64,000 nucleotides of DNA, from positions 372,001 to 436,000 of the forward strand of contig CADDXC010000002.1 in assembly GCA_902809985.1 (NCBI GenBank), given 5' to 3'. The notes under the pieces were generated by a model. The model worked only from the letters and a program-made list of their open reading frames with translations. It was not told where the DNA came from and did not search any database. Each line of letters starts with the position of its first letter. Position 1 is the first letter of the stretch. The DNA is from Clostridiaceae bacterium BL-3. GTDB taxonomy: Bacteria > Bacillota > Clostridia > Clostridiales > Clostridiaceae. Positions 1-8,362 of the stretch are shown piece after piece. Made by a program: the position numbers and the translations under genes.

Positions 1-450
1 AAGCTGTAATAGAAACCACATATACTTATATATATCAGATATTTAAGCGTTAATTAAAAATAAATTTAAAAACCATTTAAAATGGTAATTACCAAATTGG
101 TGCCTGCGGTTGCAGGGTACTGTAAACTTAAATGCAACCACCACAAGATTCTTTATAAAATTTGGTCTCCCTTAATTATATTTTAAAATAAGCATTCGTC
201 ATTTAGGATGCTTATTTTTCTTTATATAAAGGAAAATGGGGGGCATGTAAACTGGAATGATCTCATGAGTGTAATGTATATGAGCATGTGAGGAATAAAG
301 ATACTATAGGAATAATACAATTAGAATATAGAGATCTATTGGAACAATTCAGTATATGTACAGGCCATTATATGGATATAACCAAGAATCCAACAGATTA
401 AAGGCGTGTGTAAATACTTTAACTACTGTGAAGGGGATGGAGAAAGTTAC
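1..450. other. Window-edge stretch without a recognisable gene
   Basis: I see no credible coding frame here. The first 180 bases contain short self-complementary runs (ACCATTTAAAATGGT near 72-86) and end in a strong intrinsic terminator (187-219), so they are probably the 3' untranslated end of a transcript entering from outside the window. Bases 220-450 are AT-rich and hold the upstream region of the membrane-protein gene that starts at 451. Confidence 0.5.
187..219 (+). terminator. Intrinsic terminator
   Basis: AATAAGCAT and ATGCTTATT pair around an AT-rich loop and run into T residues. Nearly the same hairpin recurs at 9557-9589 just before the holin-like gene. Confidence 0.7.
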
Positions 451-924
451 ATGGGATATAGGAATTCCGCAAACCTAAAAAACAAAATATATAAGGATTT
501 ATTTCTAATATTTATAATGGGTGCTCTATACATGGTATTTGAGGGGTTATGGCGTGGCTGGACACATATAAGTATGCTGGTAGTAGGTGGAACAGCGGCC
601 TTCTTTATAGGAAGACTTAATGAGTATCCTAAATTTTATGATAGGAAAATGTGGCAGGAATGCGTAATTGGAACTTTCATAGCTCTCGCATTGGAATTTA
701 CTTCAGGGATTATATTAAACATATGGTTAGGACTTGATGTGTGGGATTATTCTGATGAGCCTTTTAATTTATATGGACAGATATGTTTGCCTTACGCTGT
801 ATTGTGGTTTGTGTTGATGCCACTTTGTATATATTTGGATGATTATTTGAGATATAAGCTATTTGGAGAGAAAAGGCCTGTGGGATTATTAAAAAATTAT
901 AGAGATCTATTTGCAGATAATTAA
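451..924 (+). CDS. Small multi-pass membrane protein, PF06541-like (putative ABC-transporter type IV)
   Basis: The protein has about 157 residues and four to five hydrophobic segments: LFLIFIMGALYMVFEG near the start, then MLVVGGTAAFFIG, a segment around FIALALEFTSGIIL, and a C-terminal one around LPYAVLWFVLMPL. The motif WDYSDEPFNLYGQICLPY is typical of the small clostridial family catalogued as putative ABC-transporter type IV (PF06541), whose function is unknown. I chose ATG 451 because GGAGA lies 7 bases upstream; the same frame opens at GTG 406 but has no ribosome site there. It stands alone, with a terminator at 944-977. A transport role is only a family label, as no ATPase partner is adjacent in an operon. 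Confidence 0.7.
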   Translation: MGYRNSANLKNKIYKDLFLIFIMGALYMVFEGLWRGWTHISMLVVGGTAAFFIGRLNEYPKFYDRKMWQECVIGTFIALALEFTSGIILNIWLGLDVWDYSDEPFNLYGQICLPYAVLWFVLMPLCIYLDDYLRYKLFGEKRPVGLLKNYRDLFADN

Positions 925-943
925 AAGTAAAATATATAAGTAT

Positions 944-977
944 AAAAGCCTAAAGGAGAAAAAGGGCTTTATTTTTT
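944..977 (+). terminator. Intrinsic terminator
   Basis: AAAAGCC pairs with GGGCTTTA, followed by a run of T. It separates the membrane-protein gene from the efflux operon. Confidence 0.65.
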
Positions 978-1082
978 ACATAAAATATTAATAATGTTGT
1001 AACAAAACTGTGACAGAAGAAATCTAAACTTATATTTAGTCTAGATAAAAAACAAATTTGATGGAAAGAAAGTGATTATATC

Positions 1083-2024
1083 GTGAAAAAGATACTTATT
1101 CCAATATTGGTAGTGGTAATAGCAGTAGTAAGCATTGTAGTATATAGAAATACTACAAAAAAATCCGAAAACAATAAATCACAATCTTCGCAGACTCAAG
1201 TAACCATCCAGAATATTGAAAGTACAGTTTCCGGCTCAGGAAGTGTTGTGCCCCTGAATAGTGGAACAATTAAAGCTGAAGGAAAAGATACTGTATCTCA
1301 GGTACTTGTAAGCAAAGATCAAGCGGTAACTGCAGGGCAGGAACTTATTGCTTTTGAAGATGGAAGTGCTGCAATAACAGCTCCCTATGACGGAATAATA
1401 AGTCAGGTAAATGTAAGTGCAGGAGATAGTGTAAATCCAAATCAGGCTCTTTTGAGTATATTTGATAACAAGAATTTCTATACCACAATATCCGTAGACG
1501 AGACAGATGTGCCGAATTTGAAAATTGGGCAAAAGGCCAATATAAAAGTCAATGCATTTCCAGATACCAGTTTCACAGGTACTGTCAAGGATATAAGTCA
1601 ACAGGGAACATATTCCAATGGAGTGTCAACTTTTAACGTAATTATATATTTTGATAAAATAAATGACATAAAATCCGGAATGTCTACAGAGGCTTCCATA
1701 GTAACAGCATCAAAAAATAATGTACTTGCTGTACCTATAGAAGCAATAAGAGATATGGATGGTAAAAAATTTGTAATACTATCTTCTGACGATGGAAAAA
1801 TGAAAATGCAGCAAGTTCAGGTAGGAATTAATAACGGCAAAATGGTTCAAATAGTTGAGGGGCTAACAGAAGGGCAAAAAGTTCAATTACCTCAGACTGA
1901 AAGTTCAAGCGGAAGTCAGTCCTCAGCAAAAAGCAGAAGCGGATTTGGAATGATGAGAAGCGGAGGAATAGGTAATTCTAGACAAAGTGGAAATGGTGGA
2001 AGCCAAAATAGAGGAACAAATTAA
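1083..2024 (+). CDS. MacA/HlyD-type membrane fusion (adaptor) protein of an ABC exporter
   Basis: This 313-residue protein has an N-terminal membrane anchor (about residues 4-22), a lipoyl/barrel-sandwich half near VSQVLVSKDQAVTAGQELIA and its partner half near TAPYDGIISQVNVSAGDSV. A beta-barrel region and a Gly/Ser/Arg-rich tail of about 40 residues follow. This is the adaptor fold that couples MacB-type ABC transporters to their substrates outside the membrane. It starts with GTG and heads a three-gene operon: the ATPase begins 40 bases downstream and the permease 7 bases after that. In Gram-positives such operons export peptides, bacteriocins or drugs; the substrate cannot be read from the sequence. 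The unstructured tail is longer than usual. Confidence 0.88.
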   Translation: MKKILIPILVVVIAVVSIVVYRNTTKKSENNKSQSSQTQVTIQNIESTVSGSGSVVPLNSGTIKAEGKDTVSQVLVSKDQAVTAGQELIAFEDGSAAITAPYDGIISQVNVSAGDSVNPNQALLSIFDNKNFYTTISVDETDVPNLKIGQKANIKVNAFPDTSFTGTVKDISQQGTYSNGVSTFNVIIYFDKINDIKSGMSTEASIVTASKNNVLAVPIEAIRDMDGKKFVILSSDDGKMKMQQVQVGINNGKMVQIVEGLTEGQKVQLPQTESSSGSQSSAKSRSGFGMMRSGGIGNSRQSGNGGSQNRGTN

Positions 2025-2064
2025 TTATGGGATAAAATGAAATACGTGGGAAAGGAGAACTTTT

Positions 2065-2751
2065 ATGATAGAAATTAAAAATCTGTGCAAGTACTATACT
2101 ATGGGAGATACTAAAATAAAGGCACTGGATAATATCAATTTAAGTATATCTGATAATGAATTTGTTTCAATTGTAGGTCCCTCAGGTTCCGGCAAATCTA
2201 CACTTATGAATATAATTGGATGCCTTGATGTCTGCGATTCTGGAGACTATATTCTAAATGGTATAAGTATAAATGAAATGAGTGAGTCTGAGTTAGCTGA
2301 CGTAAGAAATAAACAGATAGGATTTATATTTCAAAATTTTAACCTGCTTTCTAAAATGAATGCTGTAGAAAATGTAGAAGTACCTCTCCTATATAGGGGG
2401 ATAAGTGAGAAGAAATGCAGGGAGAGGGCCATGGAGTGCCTTGAAAAGGTGAAACTTAAAGGAAGAGAGTATCATAGGCCAAATCAACTTTCAGGAGGGC
2501 AGCAGCAAAGGGTAGCTATTGCAAGGGCACTGGCAGGAGGGCCGAAAATCATACTGGCAGACGAACCTACAGGTGCCCTGGACAGAAAGACAAGTGAGGA
2601 AATAATGAATACTATGAAAGAACTCCATAAAAGTGGTAAGACTATAATATTGATAACTCACGATTTGAAAATTGCAAGACAGGCAAAGAGGATTGTGAGC
2701 ATGGAAGATGGAAAATTGAAGGATGGGAAATTATACATGGAGGAGGATTGA
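2065..2751 (+). CDS. ABC transporter ATPase, MacB/LolD-like
   Basis: A complete 228-residue nucleotide-binding subunit. The Walker A motif GPSGSGKST is near residue 40, the Q-loop sits in GFIFQNFNLL, the signature LSGGQQQR near residue 140, Walker B in IILADEPTGALD, and the switch His in LITHD. The D-loop and the EPTGALD form are characteristic of the LolD/MacB/FtsE group. AAAGGAG precedes the ATG. It lies between the adaptor and the FtsX-like permease, so it powers that exporter. No missing residues are seen. Confidence 0.93.
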   Translation: MIEIKNLCKYYTMGDTKIKALDNINLSISDNEFVSIVGPSGSGKSTLMNIIGCLDVCDSGDYILNGISINEMSESELADVRNKQIGFIFQNFNLLSKMNAVENVEVPLLYRGISEKKCRERAMECLEKVKLKGREYHRPNQLSGGQQQRVAIARALAGGPKIILADEPTGALDRKTSEEIMNTMKELHKSGKTIILITHDLKIARQAKRIVSMEDGKLKDGKLYMEED

Positions 2752-2758
2752 TTAACAT

Positions 2759-3931
2759 ATGAGATTATTTCAGACTTTAAAGCTAGCTATAAAAAATATA
2801 ATAAGCAATAAATTGAGGTCTATTCTCACCATGATAGGTATAATTATAGGAATTTCTTCCGTTATAGTATTGGTAGGTATGGGAAGCGGCTCCACAAAAC
2901 AGATAACTTCCCAGGTTCAGGCTCTTGGAACTAATCTTATTATGGCAAATACCTCCAATAACAATGGAACCAAGCAATTTACCCTTGAGGATGTAAAAAA
3001 TATTCAGGATTTGCAGGGAATTTCCGAGGCAGCACCTACTATTAGTGCCAGTGCTACGGTTAAAGTCAATACAAAATCTCAAAGTACTTCTGTAACCGGA
3101 ACTACGCCGAATTTTATGGATGTGAGAAATATGACGCTTTCAGAAGGTAGATTTATAGCCGACTTGGATGTAGATTATAGAAATAAGGTTGCAGTTCTGG
3201 GATCTGATATTGCAACCCAGCTTTATGGATTTAATGATCCTGTAGGTCAGGATATCAGTATAAATGGAAATACTTATAGTGTTGTAGGAGTGTTGAAATC
3301 ACAGGGAAGTTCCATGGGAAACAACACAGATGACATGGTGATTGTACCATCATCTACGGCTATAAGCCTTGCTGGCAGTAGAAATGTACAAAGTGTGTAT
3401 ATAAAATCTTCCAGCGATCAAAATGTAGAGATGGTTACAAATGAAGTAAATACCTACTTAAATAATTATTTCAAGTCCACAGATAATAGTATCAGCCGAG
3501 TCATGAGTCAGAAACAATTGCTGGATACCATGAGCTCAATAACCAGTACCATGACTTATTTGCTTGGGGGAATAGCTGCCATATCCCTTATAGTGGGAGG
3601 AATAGGAGTAATGAATGTCATGTTGGTATCTGTCTCAGAACGTACTAAGGAAATTGGAATAAGAAAGGCACTTGGGGGAACAAAAAAAGATATCCTGATT
3701 CAATTCTTGATAGAATCCCTGGTTCTGAGTTCACTGGGTGGTATAATAGGTGTAATATTTGGTATTTTAATTGGAAAGGCAATAGCTGCTTTTGGAGTTT
3801 CAGTAGCGTTTTCAATACCTGTAGTAATTTTTTCATTTTCTTTTTCCATGATTGTGGGCATTGTATTTGGCATATTTCCGGCATATAAGGCCTCTAACCT
3901 TAAACCAATAGATGCTCTTAGATTTGAATAA
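2759..3931 (+). CDS. MacB/FtsX-like ABC transporter permease
   Basis: A 390-residue permease with the MacB layout: an N-terminal transmembrane helix (SILTMIGIIIGISSVIVLVG), a large extracellular MacB-PCD domain of about 200 residues, then three C-terminal helices forming the FtsX domain (around LGGIAAISLIVGGIGVMNVM, LGGIIGVIFGILIG and a last helix ending in FPAYKASNLKPIDALR). The motif SERTKEIGIRKALGGTK between helices 2 and 3 is the conserved FtsX cytoplasmic coupling segment. The ATG lies 7 bases after the ATPase stop, with AGGAGGA upstream. It completes the tripartite exporter. Confidence 0.93.
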   Translation: MRLFQTLKLAIKNIISNKLRSILTMIGIIIGISSVIVLVGMGSGSTKQITSQVQALGTNLIMANTSNNNGTKQFTLEDVKNIQDLQGISEAAPTISASATVKVNTKSQSTSVTGTTPNFMDVRNMTLSEGRFIADLDVDYRNKVAVLGSDIATQLYGFNDPVGQDISINGNTYSVVGVLKSQGSSMGNNTDDMVIVPSSTAISLAGSRNVQSVYIKSSSDQNVEMVTNEVNTYLNNYFKSTDNSISRVMSQKQLLDTMSSITSTMTYLLGGIAAISLIVGGIGVMNVMLVSVSERTKEIGIRKALGGTKKDILIQFLIESLVLSSLGGIIGVIFGILIGKAIAAFGVSVAFSIPVVIFSFSFSMIVGIVFGIFPAYKASNLKPIDALRFE

Positions 3932-4019
3932 TACTTTGTCTTATATAAAAATTGTATTTGTTATTTTGAATATGAGAGGTAAAATAATTATATTATATAA
4001 ATTAAAGGGAGGAATTAAA

Positions 4020-4415
4020 GTGAATGAAGTTTATGAATACTTAAAAAGTATCGGCACTTATTATTTGGCAACGTCTGAAGGTGATCAGCCAAGGGTTCGA
4101 CCTTTTGGAACAATAGACATCTTTGAGGGAAAGCTTTACATCCAGACTGGAAATGTTAAAAACGTTTTTGCTCAAATGAAAAAAAATCCTAAAATTGAAA
4201 TCTGTGCTGTGGGAGAAGATAATACCTGGATACGTGTTACAGCAACTGCTGTTCAGGATGATAGAGTTGAAGCTAGACAACATATGCTTGATGAATATCC
4301 AAATCTTAAAAGTATGTATGCTGCTGATGATGGGAATTGTGAAGTCCTTTATCTAAAAAATGCAACTGCTACTGTCTATTCCTTTACAGAGAAACCCAAG
4401 ACTATCAAATTTTAA
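4020..4415 (+). CDS. Pyridoxamine 5'-phosphate oxidase-family flavin-binding protein
   Basis: A 131-residue split-barrel protein. The start GTG at 4020 follows AAAGGGAGG with ideal spacing, and the open frame further upstream (from 3912) has no start signal. The pattern of DQPRVRPFGTIDIFEGKLYIQT and MKKNPKIEICAVGEDNTWIRV matches the FMN-binding general-stress or PPOX-like small proteins of clostridia. These bind FMN or a related cofactor in the cytoplasm and have mostly unknown substrates. It follows the efflux operon after about 90 bases, but probably has its own promoter. Confidence 0.82.
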   Translation: MNEVYEYLKSIGTYYLATSEGDQPRVRPFGTIDIFEGKLYIQTGNVKNVFAQMKKNPKIEICAVGEDNTWIRVTATAVQDDRVEARQHMLDEYPNLKSMYAADDGNCEVLYLKNATATVYSFTEKPKTIKF

Positions 4416-4484
4416 CATTTTAAACGCAAATGGTGATGCCAAGATAGTGGATGATAATACAGATCATGACTTCCATTAAGAAAT

Positions 4485-4650
4485 TTACCCGAAGGCTGTC
4501 ATTGATATAATACTCCCGATTTCATAGAGTGGGAGGTAAGCACTGCCGAACGCCTGGATAAGGTGATCCTTAGGTTTGCAGTGATTTGCTCATGCGAAAT
4601 TTTCTCCATAAACAAATTCCTTTTGAACCTGAGAATCACTTGATCAGTGC
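4485..4650 (-). ncRNA. Candidate structured RNA element, copy 1 (minus strand)
   Basis: On the minus strand this stretch begins with GATCAAGTGATTCTCAGG and ends with CCTTCGGGTAA. It shares blocks in the same order with 13530-13693: GATCAAGTGATTCT-AGGTTC, TTATCCAGGCG, GGAGTATTA and TTCGG-TAA. The folding matches although the bases differ. CTCAGGTT pairs with AACCTAAG, ATTTG with CAAAT, and TTATCC with GGGTAA (GGATAA in the other copy). This is a compensating pattern expected of an RNA, not of a protein. No open frame covers it. The family is not one I recognise with certainty; it may already be in Rfam under a clostridial motif such as raiA. Confidence 0.55.
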
Positions 4651-4659
4651 TTATTTTGC

Positions 4660-4818
4660 ATATACAAGGCAATTAGCAGCAGGGTGCTAATTGAATGAAA
4701 CACGGATATAAATGTAAATGTAAAGATACTCTATAAGGAGTATTGCTTGAATTTATTTGCATGATATCTTATAATTATGATATATGTAAAATATAGTAAT
4801 AAAAGGAGTTGATCTATA
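4660..4818 (+). promoter_or_regulatory. Upstream region of the nitroreductase gene
   Basis: This region holds two simple hairpins, CAATTAGCA/TGCTAATTG (about 4670-4693) and ATACTC/GAGTAT (about 4725-4742), followed by an AT-rich promoter-like stretch and the ribosome site AAAGGAG at 4801-4807. No operator is recognised. Confidence 0.35.
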
Positions 4819-5340
4819 GTGGAGGAACCTTTACAAGTTTTAAAAACCAGAAGAAGTTGCAGAAAATATCAGCAGAAGCAGATCAAAAAGGAAGAGCTGG
4901 ATGCTATTCTAGAAGCCGGTACTTACGCACCAACGGGTATGGGTAAGCAATCTCCAATTATCATAGTTATACAGGACAGTGAAACGATTACAAAAATTTC
5001 TAAATTAAATGCAGCTATTATGGGAAATGCGTCTGATCCATTTTATGGGGCACCAACTCTGCTTGTTGTCTTTGCTGACAGGAAAGCGGCAACTTATGTT
5101 GAGGACGGAGCTCTTGTTATAGGCAATATGCTGAATGCAGCTCATGCTATTGGTGTGGATTCCTGTTTTGTCTACAGAGCAAAAGAAGTTTTTGAAACTG
5201 AGGAAGGCAAAGCTTTGTTAAAGAAATGGGGAGTTCAGGAGGGCTATGTTGGAGTCGGTAATTGTATTCTAGGATATGCTGCTGAGGGTGGTATTGCTCC
5301 AGCTGCGCCGAGAAAAAAAGATTATATTATCCGGGTCTAA
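4819..5340 (+). CDS. Nitroreductase-family flavoprotein
   Basis: A 173-residue single-domain nitroreductase. The N-terminal TRRSCRKYQQKQI supplies the conserved Arg/Ser contacts to FMN phosphate, followed by the AGTYAPTGMGKQS turn and a C-terminal GYVGVGNCILGY segment near the second FMN site. Such proteins reduce nitro, quinone or other electrophiles with NAD(P)H in the cytoplasm. It starts with GTG 12 bases after AAAGGAG. It is monocistronic and ends at a bidirectional terminator shared with the convergent MFS gene. The physiological substrate is not deducible. Confidence 0.88.
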   Translation: MEEPLQVLKTRRSCRKYQQKQIKKEELDAILEAGTYAPTGMGKQSPIIIVIQDSETITKISKLNAAIMGNASDPFYGAPTLLVVFADRKAATYVEDGALVIGNMLNAAHAIGVDSCFVYRAKEVFETEEGKALLKKWGVQEGYVGVGNCILGYAAEGGIAPAAPRKKDYIIRV

Positions 5341-5378
5341 CTTTTCGTAACAATTAAAAGAATAAACAGAGTTCTTTG

Positions 5379-5413
5379 CTTCAGGTGGGGTTTTTGACAC
5401 CACCTGAAGTTTA
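5379..5413. terminator. Bidirectional intrinsic terminator
   Basis: CTTCAGGTGG (5379-5388) pairs perfectly with CCACCTGAAG (5400-5409). The hairpin lies between the convergent nitroreductase and MFS genes. Confidence 0.8.
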
Positions 5414-5420
5414 AAAATCG

Positions 5421-6593
5421 TTATCCATAATTTTTGAATTTATACCAATAGAATGAACTTAAAAATCCTACGAAAGATATAAATGCCATAAGGTAATATG
5501 CTAAACTCATATTATAATTATTTACAATTATTCCTGTAAAAATTGGAATAATAGTCATACCTAAGCCATAAATAGCCTGGAAATATCCCATAGCAGTAGA
5601 CTTTTTCTTCTGATCTACATTTTTCATTGACTCGCTTGTACAAAAAGAAAACAAAATACCTGTAGACATGGCAATTAAAATTTGCGCAAAGTATATATGT
5701 AGTACGGAACTTGTATTTGGAACAATTATACAATATATGCAAATGCATATAAGTACGGTAGGGATCCAGAACTTAGCGCCCTGTTTCGCTGCCAATTTTG
5801 AAGCTGAAAAATAGGAAGTGATTACAGCTACTAATATATATATTATTGAATTTATACCAATTTGAAAACCAGAAGCTCCTAGTTGTTTAGCAATCTGATT
5901 GGTAAAAGACATTGCTGTAGACATAAGTATCCCCTGTTGTACCAGTGCAAGTAATGAAAATCCAATAAGTCTTTTATCCTTATATATGGTAATAAGCTCT
6001 TTAACAGGCAGTGGTTTAAAATCAATTTTAGGCTCTTTTATGAAAAATCCAATAAAAGTAGATGGGAATGCAGCTGCCAGACTTAATATACACAAGAAAT
6101 TCATACCAAATTTATCGTAAAACATAGATCCCATAACAAATCCCACAAGAATTCCTATGTTGTTTGCACCTATAATAATTCCCATAGATTTCTGCATATC
6201 TTCTTTTTTAAAATAATTTGAATATAAAACCATAAAAGAGATCCACATTGCTGAGGCCAGTCCAGAAAATAAGCTTCCAAGTAAAAAACCAATACCATTT
6301 GGGATAAATATTCTAAAAAGGGAAGCTAGTCCACTAGAACAAGCACCAATTATAATAAATAATTTATGATGGCCTTTTCTATCAGCCATTATTCCTATTG
6401 GCATTCTAAGTAACATCTGTGATAATCCATACGCTCCGACAACGGTTCCAACAAAACTGGTGGTTGCACCAATTGAAAGTAAGTATGGTGCTTGATAAGG
6501 CATATAAACGTATTGTGAAAACCAAAACATAACTACGATAATTAATATAATTCTTTTTTGCAACTTTACATTTAACTGATTAATTTCAATCAT
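5421..6593 (-). CDS. MFS transporter
   Basis: A 390-residue major-facilitator protein with about 12 hydrophobic segments in two six-helix halves. The signature loop between helices 2 and 3 reads RMPIGIMADRKGHHK, close to the classic G-x3-D-R-x-G-R motif. A charged central loop around residues 190-205 (FKPLPVKELITIYKDKR) splits the halves. The ATG follows GGGAGGA. The gene is monocistronic on the minus strand, and its promoter region lies opposite that of the DUF554 gene. The family spans sugar, drug and organic-acid carriers, and the substrate is not evident. Confidence 0.88.
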   Translation of the reverse strand: MIEINQLNVKLQKRIILIIVVMFWFSQYVYMPYQAPYLLSIGATTSFVGTVVGAYGLSQMLLRMPIGIMADRKGHHKLFIIIGACSSGLASLFRIFIPNGIGFLLGSLFSGLASAMWISFMVLYSNYFKKEDMQKSMGIIIGANNIGILVGFVMGSMFYDKFGMNFLCILSLAAAFPSTFIGFFIKEPKIDFKPLPVKELITIYKDKRLIGFSLLALVQQGILMSTAMSFTNQIAKQLGASGFQIGINSIIYILVAVITSYFSASKLAAKQGAKFWIPTVLICICIYCIIVPNTSSVLHIYFAQILIAMSTGILFSFCTSESMKNVDQKKKSTAMGYFQAIYGLGMTIIPIFTGIIVNNYNMSLAYYLMAFISFVGFLSSFYWYKFKNYG

Positions 6594-6759
6594 ATGACTG
6601 TCCTCCCGTGATTTGCTTAGGTATCCTTATTATTATAATGGAAAGTAATAAAAAATGATATATTTGTTGAAATAATGTAATATTACAATATATGTGTTAT
6701 AATACTGGGTATTATGTTGAACGTGGTACCTAAGGAAAATACAGGAGGGAGGATGTAAA

Positions 6760-7452
6760 ATGATAGGCGTAATTGTTAATACTGTGGCTGTGATCATAGG
6801 GAGTATTGTCGGCCTGTTGTTTAAAAAGGGAATTTCTAAAAAGGTTACTGATGCGGTTATGGTTGGAATAGGTTTATGTACTGTCTATATTGGAATATCG
6901 GGAACGCTAAAGGGTAAAAATACCCTGATACTTATAATTTCCATTGTTATAGGCACTATCATAGGGACATGGATTGATATTGACAAACGAATAAACGCTT
7001 TAGGGGAGTGGATTGGAAAACGATTTAGAGCATCTTCTGACAATTCCATTTCAGTTGCGGAGGGTTTTGTTACAGCCAGCCTTTTATTTTGTATAGGGGC
7101 AATGACTATTGTAGGATCATTAAATGCAGGACTTATTGGAGATAATACGATGCTTTTTACAAAATCCGTGCTTGATTTGATATCATCTACGATACTATCT
7201 GTAAGCCTTGGCATTGGTGTATTGTTTTCTGCCTCTTTTGTTTTCATATTTCAGGGTGCCATTGTTTTGCTGGCACAGTTTTTACAGCCGATTTTAACTA
7301 ATTCAGCTATTGGAGAAATTACCTGTACAGGCTCTCTGATGATTATAGCGCTTGGATTAAATATAATTGGTGTCACTAAAATTAAAGTGGCAAATTATTT
7401 ACCAGCAATTATTGTGACTCCTATTTTATGTTGGATAGTGACATTAATATAG
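6760..7452 (+). CDS. DUF554 family membrane protein (YdfK/YqgA type)
   Basis: A 230-residue protein with about seven hydrophobic segments. The opening GVIVNTVAVIIGSIVGLLFK, the internal GTWIDIDKRINALGEWI, and ASLLFCIGAMTIVGSLNAG are the hallmarks of DUF554, a widespread family annotated as a possible transporter without experimental function. The ATG is preceded by GGAGGGAGG. The length is usual. It stands alone, with a terminator at 7602-7632. Confidence 0.9.
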   Translation: MIGVIVNTVAVIIGSIVGLLFKKGISKKVTDAVMVGIGLCTVYIGISGTLKGKNTLILIISIVIGTIIGTWIDIDKRINALGEWIGKRFRASSDNSISVAEGFVTASLLFCIGAMTIVGSLNAGLIGDNTMLFTKSVLDLISSTILSVSLGIGVLFSASFVFIFQGAIVLLAQFLQPILTNSAIGEITCTGSLMIIALGLNIIGVTKIKVANYLPAIIVTPILCWIVTLI

Positions 7453-7601
7453 GATGTTGAAAATAACTGCGAAATCTATTAAAAAATTTTACTTGTACAT
7501 ATTATTCTATTTTTTGTAACTATTACACCCTTAATTATCAAAGATATTACGTATATTGGTATGTATATGACTATTTATTTTATAAATAGTTCCCCGCTTG
7601 A

Positions 7602-7632
7602 AACCCCAGTTAATTCTGGGGTATATTTTTTT
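7602..7632 (+). terminator. Intrinsic terminator
   Basis: AACCCCAG pairs with CTGGGGT, followed by T residues. It terminates transcription from the DUF554 gene. Confidence 0.75.
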
Positions 7633-7647
7633 GATGTAAAAGGGGAG

Positions 7648-7675
7648 AAAAGCCCTAGACGGATCCGGGGCTTTC
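7648..7675 (-). terminator. Intrinsic terminator of the lipoprotein gene
   Basis: AAAGCCC and GGGCTTT form a hairpin just past the minus-strand stop at 7680. Read on the minus strand it is followed by a T-containing stretch. Confidence 0.6.
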
Positions 7676-7679
7676 ATTA

Positions 7680-8174
7680 TTACGCTATATTGACATAATA
7701 ATATGCAGTTTTGTGAGTAAGGACTGTATCAGTTGTTTTATTATTATTAAATTGAATAATATCTACTTTATGTTTACCTGTTTTGATATCATTTCCCTTT
7801 AGTTCCATATTTGTCTTGCTGTTGGATAATTGTTTTTTAGAGTTGAAAACACCATCTATGAATATATAGCTCATATATTTATTATTGAATTCACTTGGGG
7901 TTATTTCAACTTTTTGAGATGAAGTATTTTTCTTGATATTTATAATCGGAACATTTCCATCTTTAAAGGTGTTAGATGATGGAGATATATAAAATTTGCC
8001 TGGACCCATGTCAGTCTTCAAATTTTTAGGCAATTCTGCTAAGTCGTTTTTAGCTTTGTTCTCTATATTTTGTGTTTTGTTTTTAACATTGTTAGATTGT
8101 TGTTGAGTTCCACAGCCTATTAAGTTTATTGTAATCAGTAGGGATGCTGTAATCACATAAAAAGTTTTTTTCAT
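7680..8174 (-). CDS. Hypothetical lipoprotein
   Basis: The 164-residue product starts with MKKTFYVITASLLITINLIG followed by Cys21, a signal peptide with a lipobox (NLIGC), so it is predicted to be lipid-anchored outside the cell. The next 40 residues are Asn/Lys/Gln-rich and look like a flexible linker. The remainder (about 55-164) is a beta-rich domain of no family I recognise; its GKHKVDIIQFNNNK segment resembles Ig-like or carbohydrate-type beta sandwiches only in general character. AAGGAG precedes the ATG. The gene is divergent from the GH25 gene. Confidence 0.75.
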   Translation of the reverse strand: MKKTFYVITASLLITINLIGCGTQQQSNNVKNKTQNIENKAKNDLAELPKNLKTDMGPGKFYISPSSNTFKDGNVPIINIKKNTSSQKVEITPSEFNNKYMSYIFIDGVFNSKKQLSNSKTNMELKGNDIKTGKHKVDIIQFNNNKTTDTVLTHKTAYYYVNIA

Positions 8175-8362
8175 CTATATCCACTCCTTGTAATTTATAT
8201 GAATATTTGTTTGGTAATAATTAAAGTTTGTGCATTATAAAAATAGTTATACTAGAAAATTATAAAAGTCACATTTAAAATTTAAAATAGGAAACTGAAT
8301 TGCATATCGACAATGTCAAAAAGTGCAGTTTAAAAATATATTGAAAATAAAGGAGGGGTTTT